From Pseudomonas oryzihabitans (lineage in GTDB: Bacteria; Pseudomonadota; Gammaproteobacteria; Pseudomonadales; Pseudomonadaceae): DNA of 64,000 nucleotides. A program made the position numbers and the translations under genes. Position 1 is the stretch's first letter; the number at the start of each line of letters is the position of its first letter. The DNA lies in NCBI RefSeq assembly GCF_006384975.1, contig NZ_CP021645.1, positions 4,306,001-4,370,000 on the forward strand, in the 5' to 3' direction. The notes under the pieces were generated by a model. The model saw only the letters and a program-made list of their open reading frames with translations. It was not told the DNA's origin and made no database searches. Positions 33,861-44,785 of the stretch are shown here, one piece after another.

Positions 33861-34849
33861 GCCACCTGCTTCCCGATCGGGGGCTGCGCGAAGAACGCCC
33901 GAATACTGGCGTGCTGCGCCTGGGTGTCTTGCAGTCGGTTGAACTGGGCGCGCGATTCCGCTGCGCCGGAACGGTCGGCGAGGTACCAGCCGACATGCTT
34001 GCGGGCGATGCGGACACCCATTTCCGGGCCATAGAAGGCGTGCAGGGCGTCCAAATGCTCCAGCAGGATGGCTGCTACTTCGGCGTCACTAGGGGGCGGC
34101 AGGTGTTCGCCGGTCGCCAGGTAGTGGGCGATCTCGCGGAAGATCCAGGGGCGGCCCTGGGCCGCGCGGCCGATCAGCAGGCCGTCGCAACGGGTATGCT
34201 CGAGCACCGCGCGGGCCTTTTCCGGGCTGTCGATGTCGCCATTGGCGAACACCGGGATGCCGACCGCCTGCTTGATGGCGGCGATGGTGTCGTACTCGGC
34301 CGTGCCGAGGAATCTATCGTCCCGGGTCCGGCCATGCACGGCCAGGGCCTGGATGCCGGCAGCTTCGGCCAGCTGCGCGATGCGCAGGCCGTTGCGATTC
34401 TCGGGGTTCCAGCCGGTGCGGATCTTCAGCGTCACCGGCACGTCCACCGCGGCCACCACGGCGGCGAGGATCTCGGCCACCAGGGCCTCATCCTTCATCA
34501 GCGCCGAGCCGGCGGCCTTGTTGCAGACCTTCTTGGCCGGGCAGCCCATGTTGATGTCGATGATCTGGGCACCCAGTTCGACGTTGCGCTGGGCCGCTTC
34601 GGCCAGCATCGCCGGATCGCCCCCGGCGATCTGCACCGAGCGCGGCTCCTGCTCGCTGGCGTGGATCAGGCGCAGCCGCGATTTGCGGCTGTCGTAGAGC
34701 CGCACGTCGCTGGTCACCATTTCCGACACGGCCATGCCTGCGCCGAGTGCCAGGCACAGTCGACGGAAGGGCAGGTCGGTGACCCCGGCCATGGGCGCGA
34801 GGATCAGCGGATTGGGCAAGGTATAAGGGCCGATGCGTACCATCGACAT
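33857..34849 (-). CDS. dusB: tRNA-dihydrouridine synthase B
   Basis: DusB is an FMN enzyme that reduces specific uridines in the tRNA D-loop. The 330-residue protein has the FMN-barrel start [17 protein letters not shown], the catalytic Cys in [18 protein letters not shown] and [13 protein letters not shown]. It is coupled to fis (ATGA) and drives the dusB-fis unit from the promoter in the 156-base gap upstream. Confidence 0.95.
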   Translation of the reverse strand: MSMVRIGPYTLPNPLILAPMAGVTDLPFRRLCLALGAGMAVSEMVTSDVRLYDSRKSRLRLIHASEQEPRSVQIAGGDPAMLAEAAQRNVELGAQIIDINMGCPAKKVCNKAAGSALMKDEALVAEILAAVVAAVDVPVTLKIRTGWNPENRNGLRIAQLAEAAGIQALAVHGRTRDDRFLGTAEYDTIAAIKQAVGIPVFANGDIDSPEKARAVLEHTRCDGLLIGRAAQGRPWIFREIAHYLATGEHLPPPSDAEVAAILLEHLDALHAFYGPEMGVRIARKHVGWYLADRSGAAESRAQFNRLQDTQAQHASIRAFFAQPPIGKQVA

Positions 34850-34937
34850 ATCTTTTTCCCTGGCGAATAGGCGCCTGTTCCGCCTGCGCCGGGAACCGGC
34901 CGCGGACAGGGGCTGCTGTGCTTGAAAAGGGTTGGGA

Positions 34938-34966
34938 ATGATACCCGCTCGCCGCCTCGGGATAAA
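34938..34966 (-). promoter_or_regulatory. Candidate promoter of dusB-fis
   Basis: On the minus strand TTTATC (34961-34966) and TATCAT (34938-34943) are separated by 17 bases, about 90 bases before dusB. Promoters of dusB-fis are growth-phase controlled in other bacteria. That is not visible from this sequence. Confidence 0.5.
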
Positions 34967-35005
34967 GCGCGAGTTGGCTAGTTTATGAGCAATTCGCCCC
35001 TGGGC

Positions 35006-36406
35006 TCACTCCGGCGAGAAGAAGCTCAGGCTGTAGTTCACCGCCCGCGGACCGGGGTCGAGGATGTCCAGGGCGATGTGGATCGGTGTCTGCGGCGGCA
35101 TCTCGTCCTGGCCCTTGAGTTCGCCGCTCAGGTATTCGCTCGGCTTGAAGCGGCGACTGGCGATCAACTGGCCATTGAGGTCGGCGAAGCGCAATTCGAG
35201 CAACGGAAAGGGCTGCGAAAAGGGCGCCCGGTTGTAGAGGATGGCGTCGACGCGCAGGGCGCCGGAGAATTGCGGATGGCTGCGCACCACCAGGTTGCTG
35301 CTGCGGATCTGCGAGACATCGACCCTGGAGGGTACCTTGCAGCCGAGGTTGGCGCAGGCCTGGACGAACAGCGGTCGATAGTCGTCCTGACGCGCCAGTT
35401 CGTCGAAGTGGTAGTAGACGTACTGGCCGGCCAGGCCGAGCAGCGCCAGCAGGCACAGCAGCATCCACAGCAGACGCCGGCCCCAGCGCGGCCGTTCGCG
35501 GCGCGTATCCAGCTGCAAGGGCTCGTCGTGCAGATCGACCAGGGGGTCGTCCTGCCATTCCGGCTCGCTACGCAGGGCGGCCGCCGGCTTGGCTGTCACG
35601 CTGTCATCTTCGCCGTCGCGATCGGCGCTGAGCGGCTCGACGGTGGGCTCCTGCCAGTCGTCCAGCCGCCCCAGTCCGGGTTCGGCCCGGTCATCTTCGT
35701 CGGCATCGACCCGTCCGAGCGCCGGCTCCTGGCGTTCGTGCGGCGGCGCGGTCAGGGGGGCAGGCGGTGGGGCGGGCGCGGGGCGCAACGGAGCGCGGGG
35801 CGTGGCGAGTGCTGCCGGCTCGGCGGTTGGCGCGGGTTCCACGGCGGGTTCGCGCCGGGACTCGGTTTCGCGAGCGGTTTCGAGCGAGGGTTCGTCTGCG
35901 GGCAGTCGTTCGGGCTCCGCGTGCAGGCCCAGGGGTTCCGGTTCGGGCTCCCGCTCGGCGGTGACGGCACCTAGGGCGGGCAGTTCGAGCAGCTCTTCGT
36001 CGTCCTGCGGGCGCCGCGCGGCCAGGCCTGGCTCAGGCGCGGGCTCTTCCTGCGGTGTCGTCACGGCGGATGCGGATGCGGGTGCTGGCGCGGCCGGAGG
36101 CGTCCGGCGTTGCTCCTCCAGCGCACCCAGGCGGGCGACCTCGGCGTCCAGTTCCAGATGGCTCAGGTCGAGTTCGTCGTGCGGCCAGTTGGCTTCGCGG
36201 GGAGACGGTGCTGCCGTTGGCGCGGGTGTCGCCGCGGTGGCGGGTGTCGCTTCCGGCGCGGTCAGGGGCGCTGCCTGGTTGGTGGCGTTGAACACTTCCA
36301 GGCAGACGCCGCACCTCACGTCACCGTCCGCAGCGGCCAGATGTTCTTGGGTGACGCGGAAGCGAGTGTGGCAATGCGGGCACTGGGCGACGAGAGAATC
36401 GGTCAT
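35006..36406 (-). CDS. Zinc-ribbon DUF3426 membrane protein
   Basis: The 466-residue protein starts with an MJ0042-type zinc ribbon (QCPHCHTRF ... VRCGVCLEVFNA). A roughly 260-residue Pro/Ala/Glu-rich, low-complexity acidic linker follows, then one membrane helix (LLWMLLCLLALLGLAGQYVYY) and a C-terminal DUF3426 domain that should be periplasmic. It matches the gene between prmA and dusB in P. aeruginosa. The function is unknown. The layout (cytoplasmic ribbon, long linker, membrane helix, outer domain) looks like an envelope-sensing or scaffolding protein, but this is inference. Confidence 0.85.
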   Translation of the reverse strand: MTDSLVAQCPHCHTRFRVTQEHLAAADGDVRCGVCLEVFNATNQAAPLTAPEATPATAATPAPTAAPSPREANWPHDELDLSHLELDAEVARLGALEEQRRTPPAAPAPASASAVTTPQEEPAPEPGLAARRPQDDEELLELPALGAVTAEREPEPEPLGLHAEPERLPADEPSLETARETESRREPAVEPAPTAEPAALATPRAPLRPAPAPPPAPLTAPPHERQEPALGRVDADEDDRAEPGLGRLDDWQEPTVEPLSADRDGEDDSVTAKPAAALRSEPEWQDDPLVDLHDEPLQLDTRRERPRWGRRLLWMLLCLLALLGLAGQYVYYHFDELARQDDYRPLFVQACANLGCKVPSRVDVSQIRSSNLVVRSHPQFSGALRVDAILYNRAPFSQPFPLLELRFADLNGQLIASRRFKPSEYLSGELKGQDEMPPQTPIHIALDILDPGPRAVNYSLSFFSPE

Positions 36407-36516
36407 GGCGAGGCGACAGCCAGGGAATTTAAGCGCGCTAGTGTACCCGAAGGCCCTGGCGAAAGAAGCGCCTCCGCCAGGCCGCCGGGTGAGCGGCTCG
36501 GCGGTGGGACAACGGC

Positions 36517-37392
36517 TTAGCGGCGGCGGGTACCGCTGATGCGCACCCAGCCGTCCAGGGTGGCGGTTGGCTCCAGGTCGAAGCAGCCGGCGTAGGCGGC
36601 ACGGACGTCCTCGGCCTGTTCGGCGAGGATGCCGGAGAGGGCCAGGCGTCCGCCGATGCGGGTGAGGCGGGTGATCTGCTCGGCCAGGCCGACCAGCGGA
36701 CCGGCGAGGATGTTGGCCACCACCACGTCGGCCGGCTCCGCCGGCAGGTCGGCGGGCAGATAGAGGGGGAAGCGCGCCGGATCGATGCCGTTGCGGTTGG
36801 CATTCTCCCGCGAGGCTTCCAGGGCTTGGACGTCGATATCGGTACCCACCGCGCGCTCGGCGCCCAGCAGCAGGGCGGCGATGGCGAGAATCCCCGAGCC
36901 GCAGCCGAAGTCCAGTACCTGCCGACCTTCGACCGGCTCACCGTCCAGCCACTGCAGACAGAGCGAGGTGGTGGGATGGGTGCCGGTGCCGAAGGCCAGG
37001 CCCGGGTCCAGCAGCAGATTGACCGCGTCCGGCTCCGGCGCCTCGTGCCAGCTGGGCACGATCCACAGCCGCTGGCCGAAACGCATGGGCTGGAAGTTGT
37101 CCATCCAGCTGCGTTCCCATTCCTGGTCTTCCAGGCGCTCCACCTCGTAGGTCAGGCCGTTGGCCAGCAGCTGCACGCGCTGCTCCAGGGCCGTGGCGTC
37201 GGTGTCGCCTTCGAACAGGGCCAGCAGGTGGGTCTGGGACCACAGCGGGGTGGTGCCGAGATCCGGCTCGAAGATCGGCTGGTCCTCGGCATCCATGAAG
37301 GTCACCGAGACGGCGCCCAGTTCGAGCATGAGGTCTTCGTAGGTTTCCGCCTGGGCGGGGGTGAGGGCGAGGCGGACTTGCAGCCAGGACAT
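36517..37392 (-). CDS. prmA: Ribosomal protein L11 methyltransferase
   Basis: PrmA methylates ribosomal protein L11 using SAM. The 291-residue protein begins [23 protein letters not shown]. It has the family's N-terminal recognition domain and a methyltransferase domain with [32 protein letters not shown] and [10 protein letters not shown]. It lies upstream of the DUF3426 gene and downstream of accC in the conserved Pseudomonas order, but a terminator and a repeat element separate it from accC. Confidence 0.95.
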   Translation of the reverse strand: MSWLQVRLALTPAQAETYEDLMLELGAVSVTFMDAEDQPIFEPDLGTTPLWSQTHLLALFEGDTDATALEQRVQLLANGLTYEVERLEDQEWERSWMDNFQPMRFGQRLWIVPSWHEAPEPDAVNLLLDPGLAFGTGTHPTTSLCLQWLDGEPVEGRQVLDFGCGSGILAIAALLLGAERAVGTDIDVQALEASRENANRNGIDPARFPLYLPADLPAEPADVVVANILAGPLVGLAEQITRLTRIGGRLALSGILAEQAEDVRAAYAGCFDLEPTATLDGWVRISGTRRR

Positions 37393-37436
37393 GGTGGGCT
37401 ACCTGAATCGGGTCAAAGCGGGGAGGGTAAATGAAA

Positions 37437-37460
37437 ACGGGCTGCCCGAGGGCAGCCCGT
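37437..37460. terminator. Hairpin terminator between accC and prmA
   Basis: ACGGGCTGCC (37437-37446) pairs with GGCAGCCCGT (37451-37460) around a CGAG loop. On the minus strand it is followed by TTTTCATTT, so it can end the aroQ-accB-accC transcript before prmA. Confidence 0.8.
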
Positions 37461-37489
37461 CTTTTGGGTAAGAAGCCGGCGGGACGAGC

Positions 37490-37604
37490 GAGCTAGGTCA
37501 GGCAAGGCGGAAATCGCCGAGGAAGCCCATTTCACCTAGGGTAAATGGGCATTCCGACCGGGCTGGCGATCCAGGCGATTTCCAACGCAGCCTGGCCGAC
37601 GCGC
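37490..37604 (+). repeat. Structured intergenic repeat, copy A
   Basis: A palindromic element lies directly behind accC. Outer arms are GGAAATCGCC (37509-37518) and GGCGATTTCC (37574-37583). Inner arms are GCCCATTT (37525-37532) and AAATGGGC (37543-37550). Conserved words shared with copy B (62824-62954, inverted) are GGTCAGGCAAGGC, GAGGAAGC, GGTAAATG and GCATTCCGA. The arms differ in sequence from copy B but stay complementary, as expected if structure is what is kept. Confidence 0.75.
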
Positions 37605-37616
37605 AGCCGTCACGTC

Positions 37617-38963
<1,347 letters not shown>

Positions 38964-38979
38964 CGTGGGCTCCACGGGC

Positions 38980-39444
38980 TTAGACAATGGTGAACAGCGG
39001 CTGGTCGAATTCGACGGGCTGACCGTTCTCGACCAGCACCTGGCCGATGGTGCCGCTGGCTTCGGCTTCGATGTGGTTCATCATCTTCATGGCTTCGACG
39101 ATGCACAGGATGTCGCCTTTCTTCACCTGCTGGCCGACTTCGACGAAGGGCGGGGTGGTGGGCGAGGAAGCGCGGTAGAAGGTGCCGACCATGGGCGAAC
39201 GCGCCACGTTACCGGTCAGTTGCGGAGCGGCGGCTTCGGCGGCGGGGGCAGCAGCGGCCGGAGCGGCAGCCGGAGCCGGGGCAGCGACCGGAGCGGGTGC
39301 GGCGGCGTAGACGGTCTGCATGCCCTGGCCACGGCCGGTGTTGCGGCTGATGCGGACGGATTCTTCGCCTTCGCGGATTTCCAGCTCGTCGATACCGGAC
39401 TCTTCCAGCAGCTCGATCAGTTTCTTGACTTTACGGATGTCCAT
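38980..39444 (-). CDS. accB: Acetyl-CoA carboxylase, biotin carboxyl carrier protein
   Basis: The 154-residue carrier has an N-terminal region ([20 protein letters not shown]), an Ala/Pro-rich flexible linker (about residues 46-76) and a C-terminal biotinyl domain. The biotinylated lysine is Lys120 in [10 protein letters not shown]. It is transcribed between aroQ and accC, the usual order in gammaproteobacteria. Confidence 0.97.
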   Translation of the reverse strand: MDIRKVKKLIELLEESGIDELEIREGEESVRISRNTGRGQGMQTVYAAAPAPVAAPAPAAAPAAAAPAAEAAAPQLTGNVARSPMVGTFYRASSPTTPPFVEVGQQVKKGDILCIVEAMKMMNHIEAEASGTIGQVLVENGQPVEFDQPLFTIV

Positions 39445-39499
39445 TGGCGTTGGCTCTCCCCTCGGGTTCTTGATGATGTTCTAGAGAATCAGGTCGCGT

Positions 39500-39946
39500 T
39501 CAGCTGCGGTTGGCGAGCTGTTCGCAGGCGGCTTCCAGCGCCAGGCGGTAGCCACTGGCGCCGAGCCCGCAGATGACCCCGACCGCCACATCGGAAAAGT
39601 AGGAGTGGTGGCGGAAGGGTTCGCGCTTGTGCACGTTGGATAGGTGCACCTCGATGAATGGGATGCTCACCGCGAGCAAGGCGTCACGTAGGGCGACACT
39701 GGTATGGGTGAAGGCGGCCGGATTGATCAGGATGAAATCCACCCCTTCGTCGCGCGCGGCGTGGATGCGTTCGATCAGCAGGTGCTCGGCATTGCTTTGC
39801 AGGTATTGCAGGCGATGCCCGGCGGCGTTGGCACGCGACTCGAGGTCGGCGTTGATCTGCGCCAGCGTAGTGGCCCCATACACGCCCGGCTCACGGGTGC
39901 CCAGCAGATTCAGGTTGGGCCCATGCAGTACCAGCAGATGCGCCAT
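39500..39946 (-). CDS. aroQ: Type II 3-dehydroquinate dehydratase
   Basis: AroQ dehydrates 3-dehydroquinate in the shikimate pathway. The ATG at 39946 gives [20 protein letters not shown] and 148 residues, the standard dodecameric type II size. The conserved [30 protein letters not shown] and EVHLSN motifs are all intact. It is the first gene before accB-accC, and a promoter candidate lies about 40 bases upstream. Confidence 0.96.
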   Translation of the reverse strand: MAHLLVLHGPNLNLLGTREPGVYGATTLAQINADLESRANAAGHRLQYLQSNAEHLLIERIHAARDEGVDFILINPAAFTHTSVALRDALLAVSIPFIEVHLSNVHKREPFRHHSYFSDVAVGVICGLGASGYRLALEAACEQLANRS

Positions 39947-39986
39947 AGCCGCTCGCCTCACGTTTTCGCAACCAGATTGGCCGCGG

Positions 39987-40015
39987 ACTATGCCGTAACC
40001 GGAGGTGACTGTCCA
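39987..40015 (-). promoter_or_regulatory. Candidate promoter of aroQ-accB-accC
   Basis: On the minus strand TGGACA (40010-40015) and CATAGT (39987-39992) are spaced by 17 bases, 41 bases before the aroQ start. Confidence 0.5.
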
Positions 40016-40062
40016 GTCGCTGGACGTTTGCCGGAAATGCCGGCACGTTGGGCGAAATTTCT

Positions 40063-41826
40063 TTAGTCGCTGGCGATCAGCCTTTTTGCCTGGTCCAGCC
40101 GGGCAAGAAAGGCAGCGGCGTCGATTTCGCCGACGATACGACTCGCATAGCCCTCCTTGCCGTGCCGATCGTAGAACAGCACGGCGGGTGGACCGAACAG
40201 ACCCTGGCGTTCCAGCCATTGCCGTTGTTCCCGGGTGCTTTGCGTCATATCGAAGCGAATCAGCGTGAAATCGCGCAGTTGCGCCTGCACCGCCGGGTTA
40301 TCGAAGACCTCGCGTTCGAGCAGCTTGCAGCTGATGCACCAGTCGGCGTAGACATCGACCAGCACCGGACGACCCTGGCCGAGACTGGCGGCCAGGGCCT
40401 GCGGATCGCTCAGGGTGCGCATGCCTTCCTGGCGTGCGGTTGCCGAAGGCGCGGGGGCTTCGCCCAGCGGCCGCAGTGGATCGCTGGCACCGCGCAGGGC
40501 ACCGATGCCACAGGTCACGCCGTACAGCAGCAGGGCCAGGCCGGCCAGTTGCGACAGCCGCTGGCGGGGGGGCTTGGGCACGAATTCCAGGGCGCCGAGG
40601 AAGAGACCGACACCGGCGGCCAGCAGACCCCAGGCGGCCAGCGCCAAGGGCCCCGGCAGCAGGCGTTCGAGCAGCCAGAGCGCCACGGCCAGCAGGAGCA
40701 CGCCGAAGGCGTTGCGCATGCCCACCAGCCAGGCGCCACTGCGCGGCAACAGCGCCCCGCCGCCCGCTGCGACCAGGATCAGCGGGGTACCCATGCCCAG
40801 GCCGAGGGCGAAGAGGGCAAGCCCCCCACCCAGCCAATCGGCAGTGCTGCTGATATAGAGCAGCAGCCCTGCCAGGGGCGCGGACACGCAGGGCGAGACG
40901 ATCAGGCTGGACAGCACGCCCAACACAGCGGCGCCGCCGACCGAGCCGCCGCGGGTACCGCTGGCCAGGTGTTCCAGGCGATCACGCAAGGCGCCCGGCA
41001 GGCGCAGTTCGAAGAGGCCGAACATGGCCAGGGCGAACAGCAGGAACAGCATGGCGAAGGGGATCAGCACCCAGGGCGATTGCAGTTGCGCCTGCAGGTT
41101 GAGACTGGCGCCGAAAACGCCCATGAGCGCGCCCAGTGCGGCAAAACTCAGGGCCATGGGCACCACATAGGCCAGCGCCAGCAGCAGGCCACGTCCCGGG
41201 CGTGCCTTGCCGGCCAGCACCACGGCCGACACGATGGGCAACATCGGCAGTACGCAGGGTGTGAAGGTCAGCCCGAGTCCGGCGAGAAAGGCGAACAGGA
41301 TCCGTGTGCGCCAACCCTGCTCGGCGACGGAGGATGATGCTCCTTGCGTGGCCGTCGGGGAGGGCGTCGCCCCAGCGATCTCCAGGACGCGGGTTTCCGG
41401 TGGATAGCAGAGTCCGCGATCGGCGCAACCTTGATAGGTGACCTTGATCTGGCCACCGCGGTTGGGAGCCAGGGGCAGGGGTATGTCCACTCCGGTGTGA
41501 TAGACCTGGACGTCGCCGAACCATTCGTCGTGCTTGGGCTCGCCGGGTGGCAGCGGTACCGGGCCGGTCAGCAGGCCGGGAGTGGCGTCGAAGGCGAAGC
41601 GCTGGCGATAGAGGTAGTAGCCTTCGGCGATGGTGAAGCGCACCACCGTGTGCCCCTCGGCGTCGCGGTGCTGCTCCAGGCGAAAGGCCTGGTCCACCGG
41701 CAGGAAGGCCTGGCTGGAGCGCTGGCCGTTCAGCCCCAGGTCGGCGGCCGGCCGCGGCGCATCGAACAGGCCGGCCGCGGCGGGCAGGGTCAGCAGGAGG
41801 GTGAGCAGGAGCAGCAGGACACGCAT
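40063..41826 (-). CDS. dsbD: Thiol:disulfide interchange protein DsbD
   Basis: DsbD carries electrons from cytoplasmic thioredoxin to the periplasm for DsbC, DsbG and related proteins. The start at 41826 ([19 protein letters not shown], a signal peptide) gives 587 residues. The N-terminal alpha domain has the redox pair Cys134/Cys140 ([11 protein letters not shown]). The middle is a multi-helix membrane domain with [15 protein letters not shown] and [12 protein letters not shown]. The C-terminal thioredoxin domain has Cys497-x-x-Cys500 ([12 protein letters not shown]). It is downstream of gcbA on the same strand. Confidence 0.95.
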   Translation of the reverse strand: MRVLLLLLTLLLTLPAAAGLFDAPRPAADLGLNGQRSSQAFLPVDQAFRLEQHRDAEGHTVVRFTIAEGYYLYRQRFAFDATPGLLTGPVPLPPGEPKHDEWFGDVQVYHTGVDIPLPLAPNRGGQIKVTYQGCADRGLCYPPETRVLEIAGATPSPTATQGASSSVAEQGWRTRILFAFLAGLGLTFTPCVLPMLPIVSAVVLAGKARPGRGLLLALAYVVPMALSFAALGALMGVFGASLNLQAQLQSPWVLIPFAMLFLLFALAMFGLFELRLPGALRDRLEHLASGTRGGSVGGAAVLGVLSSLIVSPCVSAPLAGLLLYISSTADWLGGGLALFALGLGMGTPLILVAAGGGALLPRSGAWLVGMRNAFGVLLLAVALWLLERLLPGPLALAAWGLLAAGVGLFLGALEFVPKPPRQRLSQLAGLALLLYGVTCGIGALRGASDPLRPLGEAPAPSATARQEGMRTLSDPQALAASLGQGRPVLVDVYADWCISCKLLEREVFDNPAVQAQLRDFTLIRFDMTQSTREQRQWLERQGLFGPPAVLFYDRHGKEGYASRIVGEIDAAAFLARLDQAKRLIASD

Positions 41827-41882
41827 GGGCTTCTCAACGGTCGGCAGCGGCCGATCATAGCAGAGGTGCCAGCAGCGTCCGG

Positions 41883-43517
41883 CTAGTCCTGGCCGTACTG
41901 GCGTACGCAGTTGCGCCCGGCCCGTTTGGCACTGTAGAGCGCTTCGTCCGCCTGCTTGGCCAGCAGCGTAATCTCCTGGTCGGGTTGCAACTGCGCCAAG
42001 CCCGCGCTGAAGGTGCAGCTGAGTTCCTTGGGCGGGGCGGGAAAGCAGATCTCGGCGAAGCGCTGGCGGATTTCGTCGATCAGCCGGGTGGCGGTGACCA
42101 GATCGGTATCGGGCAGCACCACGGCGAATTCTTCGCCGCCGTAGCGGCCGATGTGGTCGGACTTGCGCAGCCGCTGCTTGAGAAACAGCGCCAGGCTCTT
42201 GATCACCCGATCGCCCATGGGATGGCCATAGTGGTCGTTGACCTGCTTGAAATGGTCGATGTCGAGCATGGCGAAGGTGATCGGTCGCTGGGTGCGCCGG
42301 GCGCGGAAGCAGGCGTCTTCGAGCAATTGCAGGGTGTGGGTGTGGTTGTACAGACCGGTGAGGCTGTCCTGGACGATGCGGGCCTGGAGGCTGCGGGCGC
42401 GAGCGGCGCGGGTGCGCACGGTGGCGATCAGGTGGCGCGGCTTGATCGGCTTGGTGAGGAAGTCGTCGCCGCCTTCGCTCATGGCATCCAGCTGCTTGTC
42501 GAGATCGTCCTCGGCCGACAGATAGATGATGGGCACGCTGACATAGCGCTCGTGCTGGCGGATGACCTTGGCCAACTCGGTCCCGATGCACTCGGGCATG
42601 TACATGTCGAGGATGATCAGGTCGGGGGCGAATTCGGCCAGGTGGGCCATGACCGCGCCCGGTTGCATCAGGGTACGGGTGACGATACCGGCACTGTTGA
42701 GCGCCATTTCCGTGGCCATGGCCTGGGCGCGGGAGTCGTCCACCACCAGGGCGCGGATTGGGTCGTAATAGACGGTGCGGGTGAGGGTTTCGATCTTCTC
42801 CAGCAGGCGCGCCGAATCCAGGGTACCGGTGTAGAACTCCTGACCGCCGGCCCGTACCGCCGCCAGGCGAAACGGCGTATCGGCTTCCTGATGGCTGTAG
42901 AACAGCACCGGCAGCTTGCGCTCCAGGCCGACCTGGGCCTCCAGGGCCAGCTGGATGCCGGCGCCCGTGCCACCGAAGTCCACATCCATGACGATCACTG
43001 CGGGGTGACGGCTGTCCATCATCAGACGGAATTCATCGGTATCGCGGCTGATCTGGATGATGACGCCGAAATATTCCATCTGCTGCGCCAGTCGTTCGGC
43101 GCGCTCGATATCGAGCAAGGCGATGTAGATCGGCTTGCGCAGCGGCGGCAGACTGGTGGTTTCCAGTTGATCGCCCTGGCGCAGGCCGGTGTGCGACAGG
43201 CTCTGCATGGCCTGGCTGAGTTCGGTGATGGCCTGACTGTTGAGCCGGCCCCGGTTGGCGACCACCTGGGCCAGGGTACCGCCTATGGCTTCGGCGAGGT
43301 CGGCATGCCCCTGCTGCTCGAAGCGCTTGGCGTATTGCAGCAGACGCGCGTTGGCGTCGGTCAGTTCGGCGAGGCTGCTGGCATTCCACTCGTTTCGTTG
43401 CAGCCGCTGCCAGATCTCCAGGACCTGACGCGATTGATGAATGACCCGCTGGGCGAAGTGCAGCTTGAGGCGGTCTCGATTCGGGTCGTCATGCTCGCTC
43501 ACGAAATGATCCGTCAT
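41883..43517 (-). CDS. gcbA: Receiver-GGDEF diguanylate cyclase GcbA
   Basis: The 544-residue protein has an N-terminal helical (HPt-like) segment, two receiver-type domains (about 125-245 and 255-375) and a GGDEF domain. The active site GGEEF is at residues 460-464. The product-inhibition site RxxD is at Arg451-Asp454 (RKSDHIGRY), so it should make c-di-GMP with feedback control. The first receiver lacks the full acidic pocket and the conserved Lys, whereas the second has LVVDDSRAQ, ILDMYMPE and FLTKPIKP. Position next to dsbD matches gcbA of P. aeruginosa, where it promotes initial attachment. Confidence 0.9.
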   Translation of the reverse strand: MTDHFVSEHDDPNRDRLKLHFAQRVIHQSRQVLEIWQRLQRNEWNASSLAELTDANARLLQYAKRFEQQGHADLAEAIGGTLAQVVANRGRLNSQAITELSQAMQSLSHTGLRQGDQLETTSLPPLRKPIYIALLDIERAERLAQQMEYFGVIIQISRDTDEFRLMMDSRHPAVIVMDVDFGGTGAGIQLALEAQVGLERKLPVLFYSHQEADTPFRLAAVRAGGQEFYTGTLDSARLLEKIETLTRTVYYDPIRALVVDDSRAQAMATEMALNSAGIVTRTLMQPGAVMAHLAEFAPDLIILDMYMPECIGTELAKVIRQHERYVSVPIIYLSAEDDLDKQLDAMSEGGDDFLTKPIKPRHLIATVRTRAARARSLQARIVQDSLTGLYNHTHTLQLLEDACFRARRTQRPITFAMLDIDHFKQVNDHYGHPMGDRVIKSLALFLKQRLRKSDHIGRYGGEEFAVVLPDTDLVTATRLIDEIRQRFAEICFPAPPKELSCTFSAGLAQLQPDQEITLLAKQADEALYSAKRAGRNCVRQYGQD

Positions 43518-43768
43518 TCTGGAGGTGGTGGCCCTATGCTACCAATTGCTGACTGGCAGGGGGGAGGCGGTACCCTGGTTAGCGGCGGCAATGCCGCGGG
43601 GACGGACACTGCCGGTCGCTTCTGGAGTAGCGTTCGTCGCTTGCTGCTCTAGTCTGGAAGGTGGCGGCTGACGCGGCCTTGGGCCTTTTCCTGGAAATCC
43701 CGGCGCAACCGGCGCCCTTGCCAGGAGTCCAAGCGCAAACCCTTTTGAAATCACGCAAGGAAATGTTC

Positions 43769-44785
43769 ATGCGGTCGTGGAATGTGAAGTCGGGTTGGCT
43801 CCGGCTGGTAGCGGTGCTGGTGGCTCTCTATCTGCTGGTCACCTTGGCGCTCGGCTGGTACTGGAGTCGCGAGCCGGATTTCTTCCCGGTACAGCAACAT
43901 GCCCAGGAAGCGGCCGCGGCCAGCGGGCGCAAGCTGGTGCTTGGCTACACCACCGTCGAGACGCTCAAGCAGGTGGCCTCCACCCTGCTCGACAAGCCGG
44001 GTGGCTACCTGTCCAACGACATCATGCCGCCGGGCGTCTGGCTCGACGACATGCCCTCCTGGGAATATGGCGTGCTGGTGCAGACCCGTGACCTGGCCCG
44101 CGCCTTGCGCAAGGACTTCGCCCGCTCCCAGTCGCAGTCCACCGAGGACGTCGACCTGGCCCAGGCCGAACCGCGCTTCAACTTCGACAACCACAGCTGG
44201 GCCATGCCCTCGTCCGAGTCGGAATACCGCGCCGGCATCGCCTCGCTGGACCGCTATCTCGCCCGCCTCGGTGGCCAGAACGTCCAGGGGCAACCCACCG
44301 CCTACTTCTATTCGCGCGCCGACAACCTGCGCAACTGGCTGGGTGACGTCGAGACCCGTTTGGGTTCGCTGTCCCAGCGACTCTCCGCCAGCGTCGGTCG
44401 GGTACGCCTCGACGCCGAGGTAAGGCCGAATCAGGACATTCCTGCCGGCCAGGTGCCGGAGGTGCACGAGCAGCGCGTCGAGACGCCCTGGCTGCAGATC
44501 GATAACGTCTTCTACGAGGCCCGCGGTCAGGCCTGGGCGCTGTCGCACATCCTGCGCGCCATCGAGGTGGATTTCGCCGACACCCTGGCGAAGAAGAACG
44601 CCACGGTGAACGTGCGCGAGATCATCCGCGAACTGGAAGCGGCGCAGCAGCCGGTCTGGAGTCCGATGATCCTCAATGGGAGCGGCTTCGGCATCCTGGC
44701 CAACCATTCGCTGGTGATCGCCAACTACATCTCCCGCGCCAATGCCGCCATCATCGACCTGCGCCAGTTGCTGGAGCAGGGCTGA
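43769..44785 (+). CDS. DUF2333 membrane-anchored protein
   Basis: The 338-residue protein has a short cytoplasmic start, one N-terminal membrane helix (LVAVLVALYLLVTLALGWYW) and a long soluble domain of the DUF2333 family (QHAQEAAAASGRKLVLGYTTVETLKQVASTLLDKPGGYLS and so on). The ATG at 43769 has AAGGA at a good distance, and an ATG six bases earlier is too close to it. Function unknown. The gene is divergent from gcbA and its stop overlaps the nudix start (TGATG). Confidence 0.85.
   Translation: MRSWNVKSGWLRLVAVLVALYLLVTLALGWYWSREPDFFPVQQHAQEAAAASGRKLVLGYTTVETLKQVASTLLDKPGGYLSNDIMPPGVWLDDMPSWEYGVLVQTRDLARALRKDFARSQSQSTEDVDLAQAEPRFNFDNHSWAMPSSESEYRAGIASLDRYLARLGGQNVQGQPTAYFYSRADNLRNWLGDVETRLGSLSQRLSASVGRVRLDAEVRPNQDIPAGQVPEVHEQRVETPWLQIDNVFYEARGQAWALSHILRAIEVDFADTLAKKNATVNVREIIRELEAAQQPVWSPMILNGSGFGILANHSLVIANYISRANAAIIDLRQLLEQG

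Noticed and set aside
40063..42591. Long open frame joining dsbD to sequence inside gcbA
   Set aside because: The extension beyond the dsbD signal peptide is a shadow of the gcbA frame. The true start at 41826 gives a normal signal peptide.
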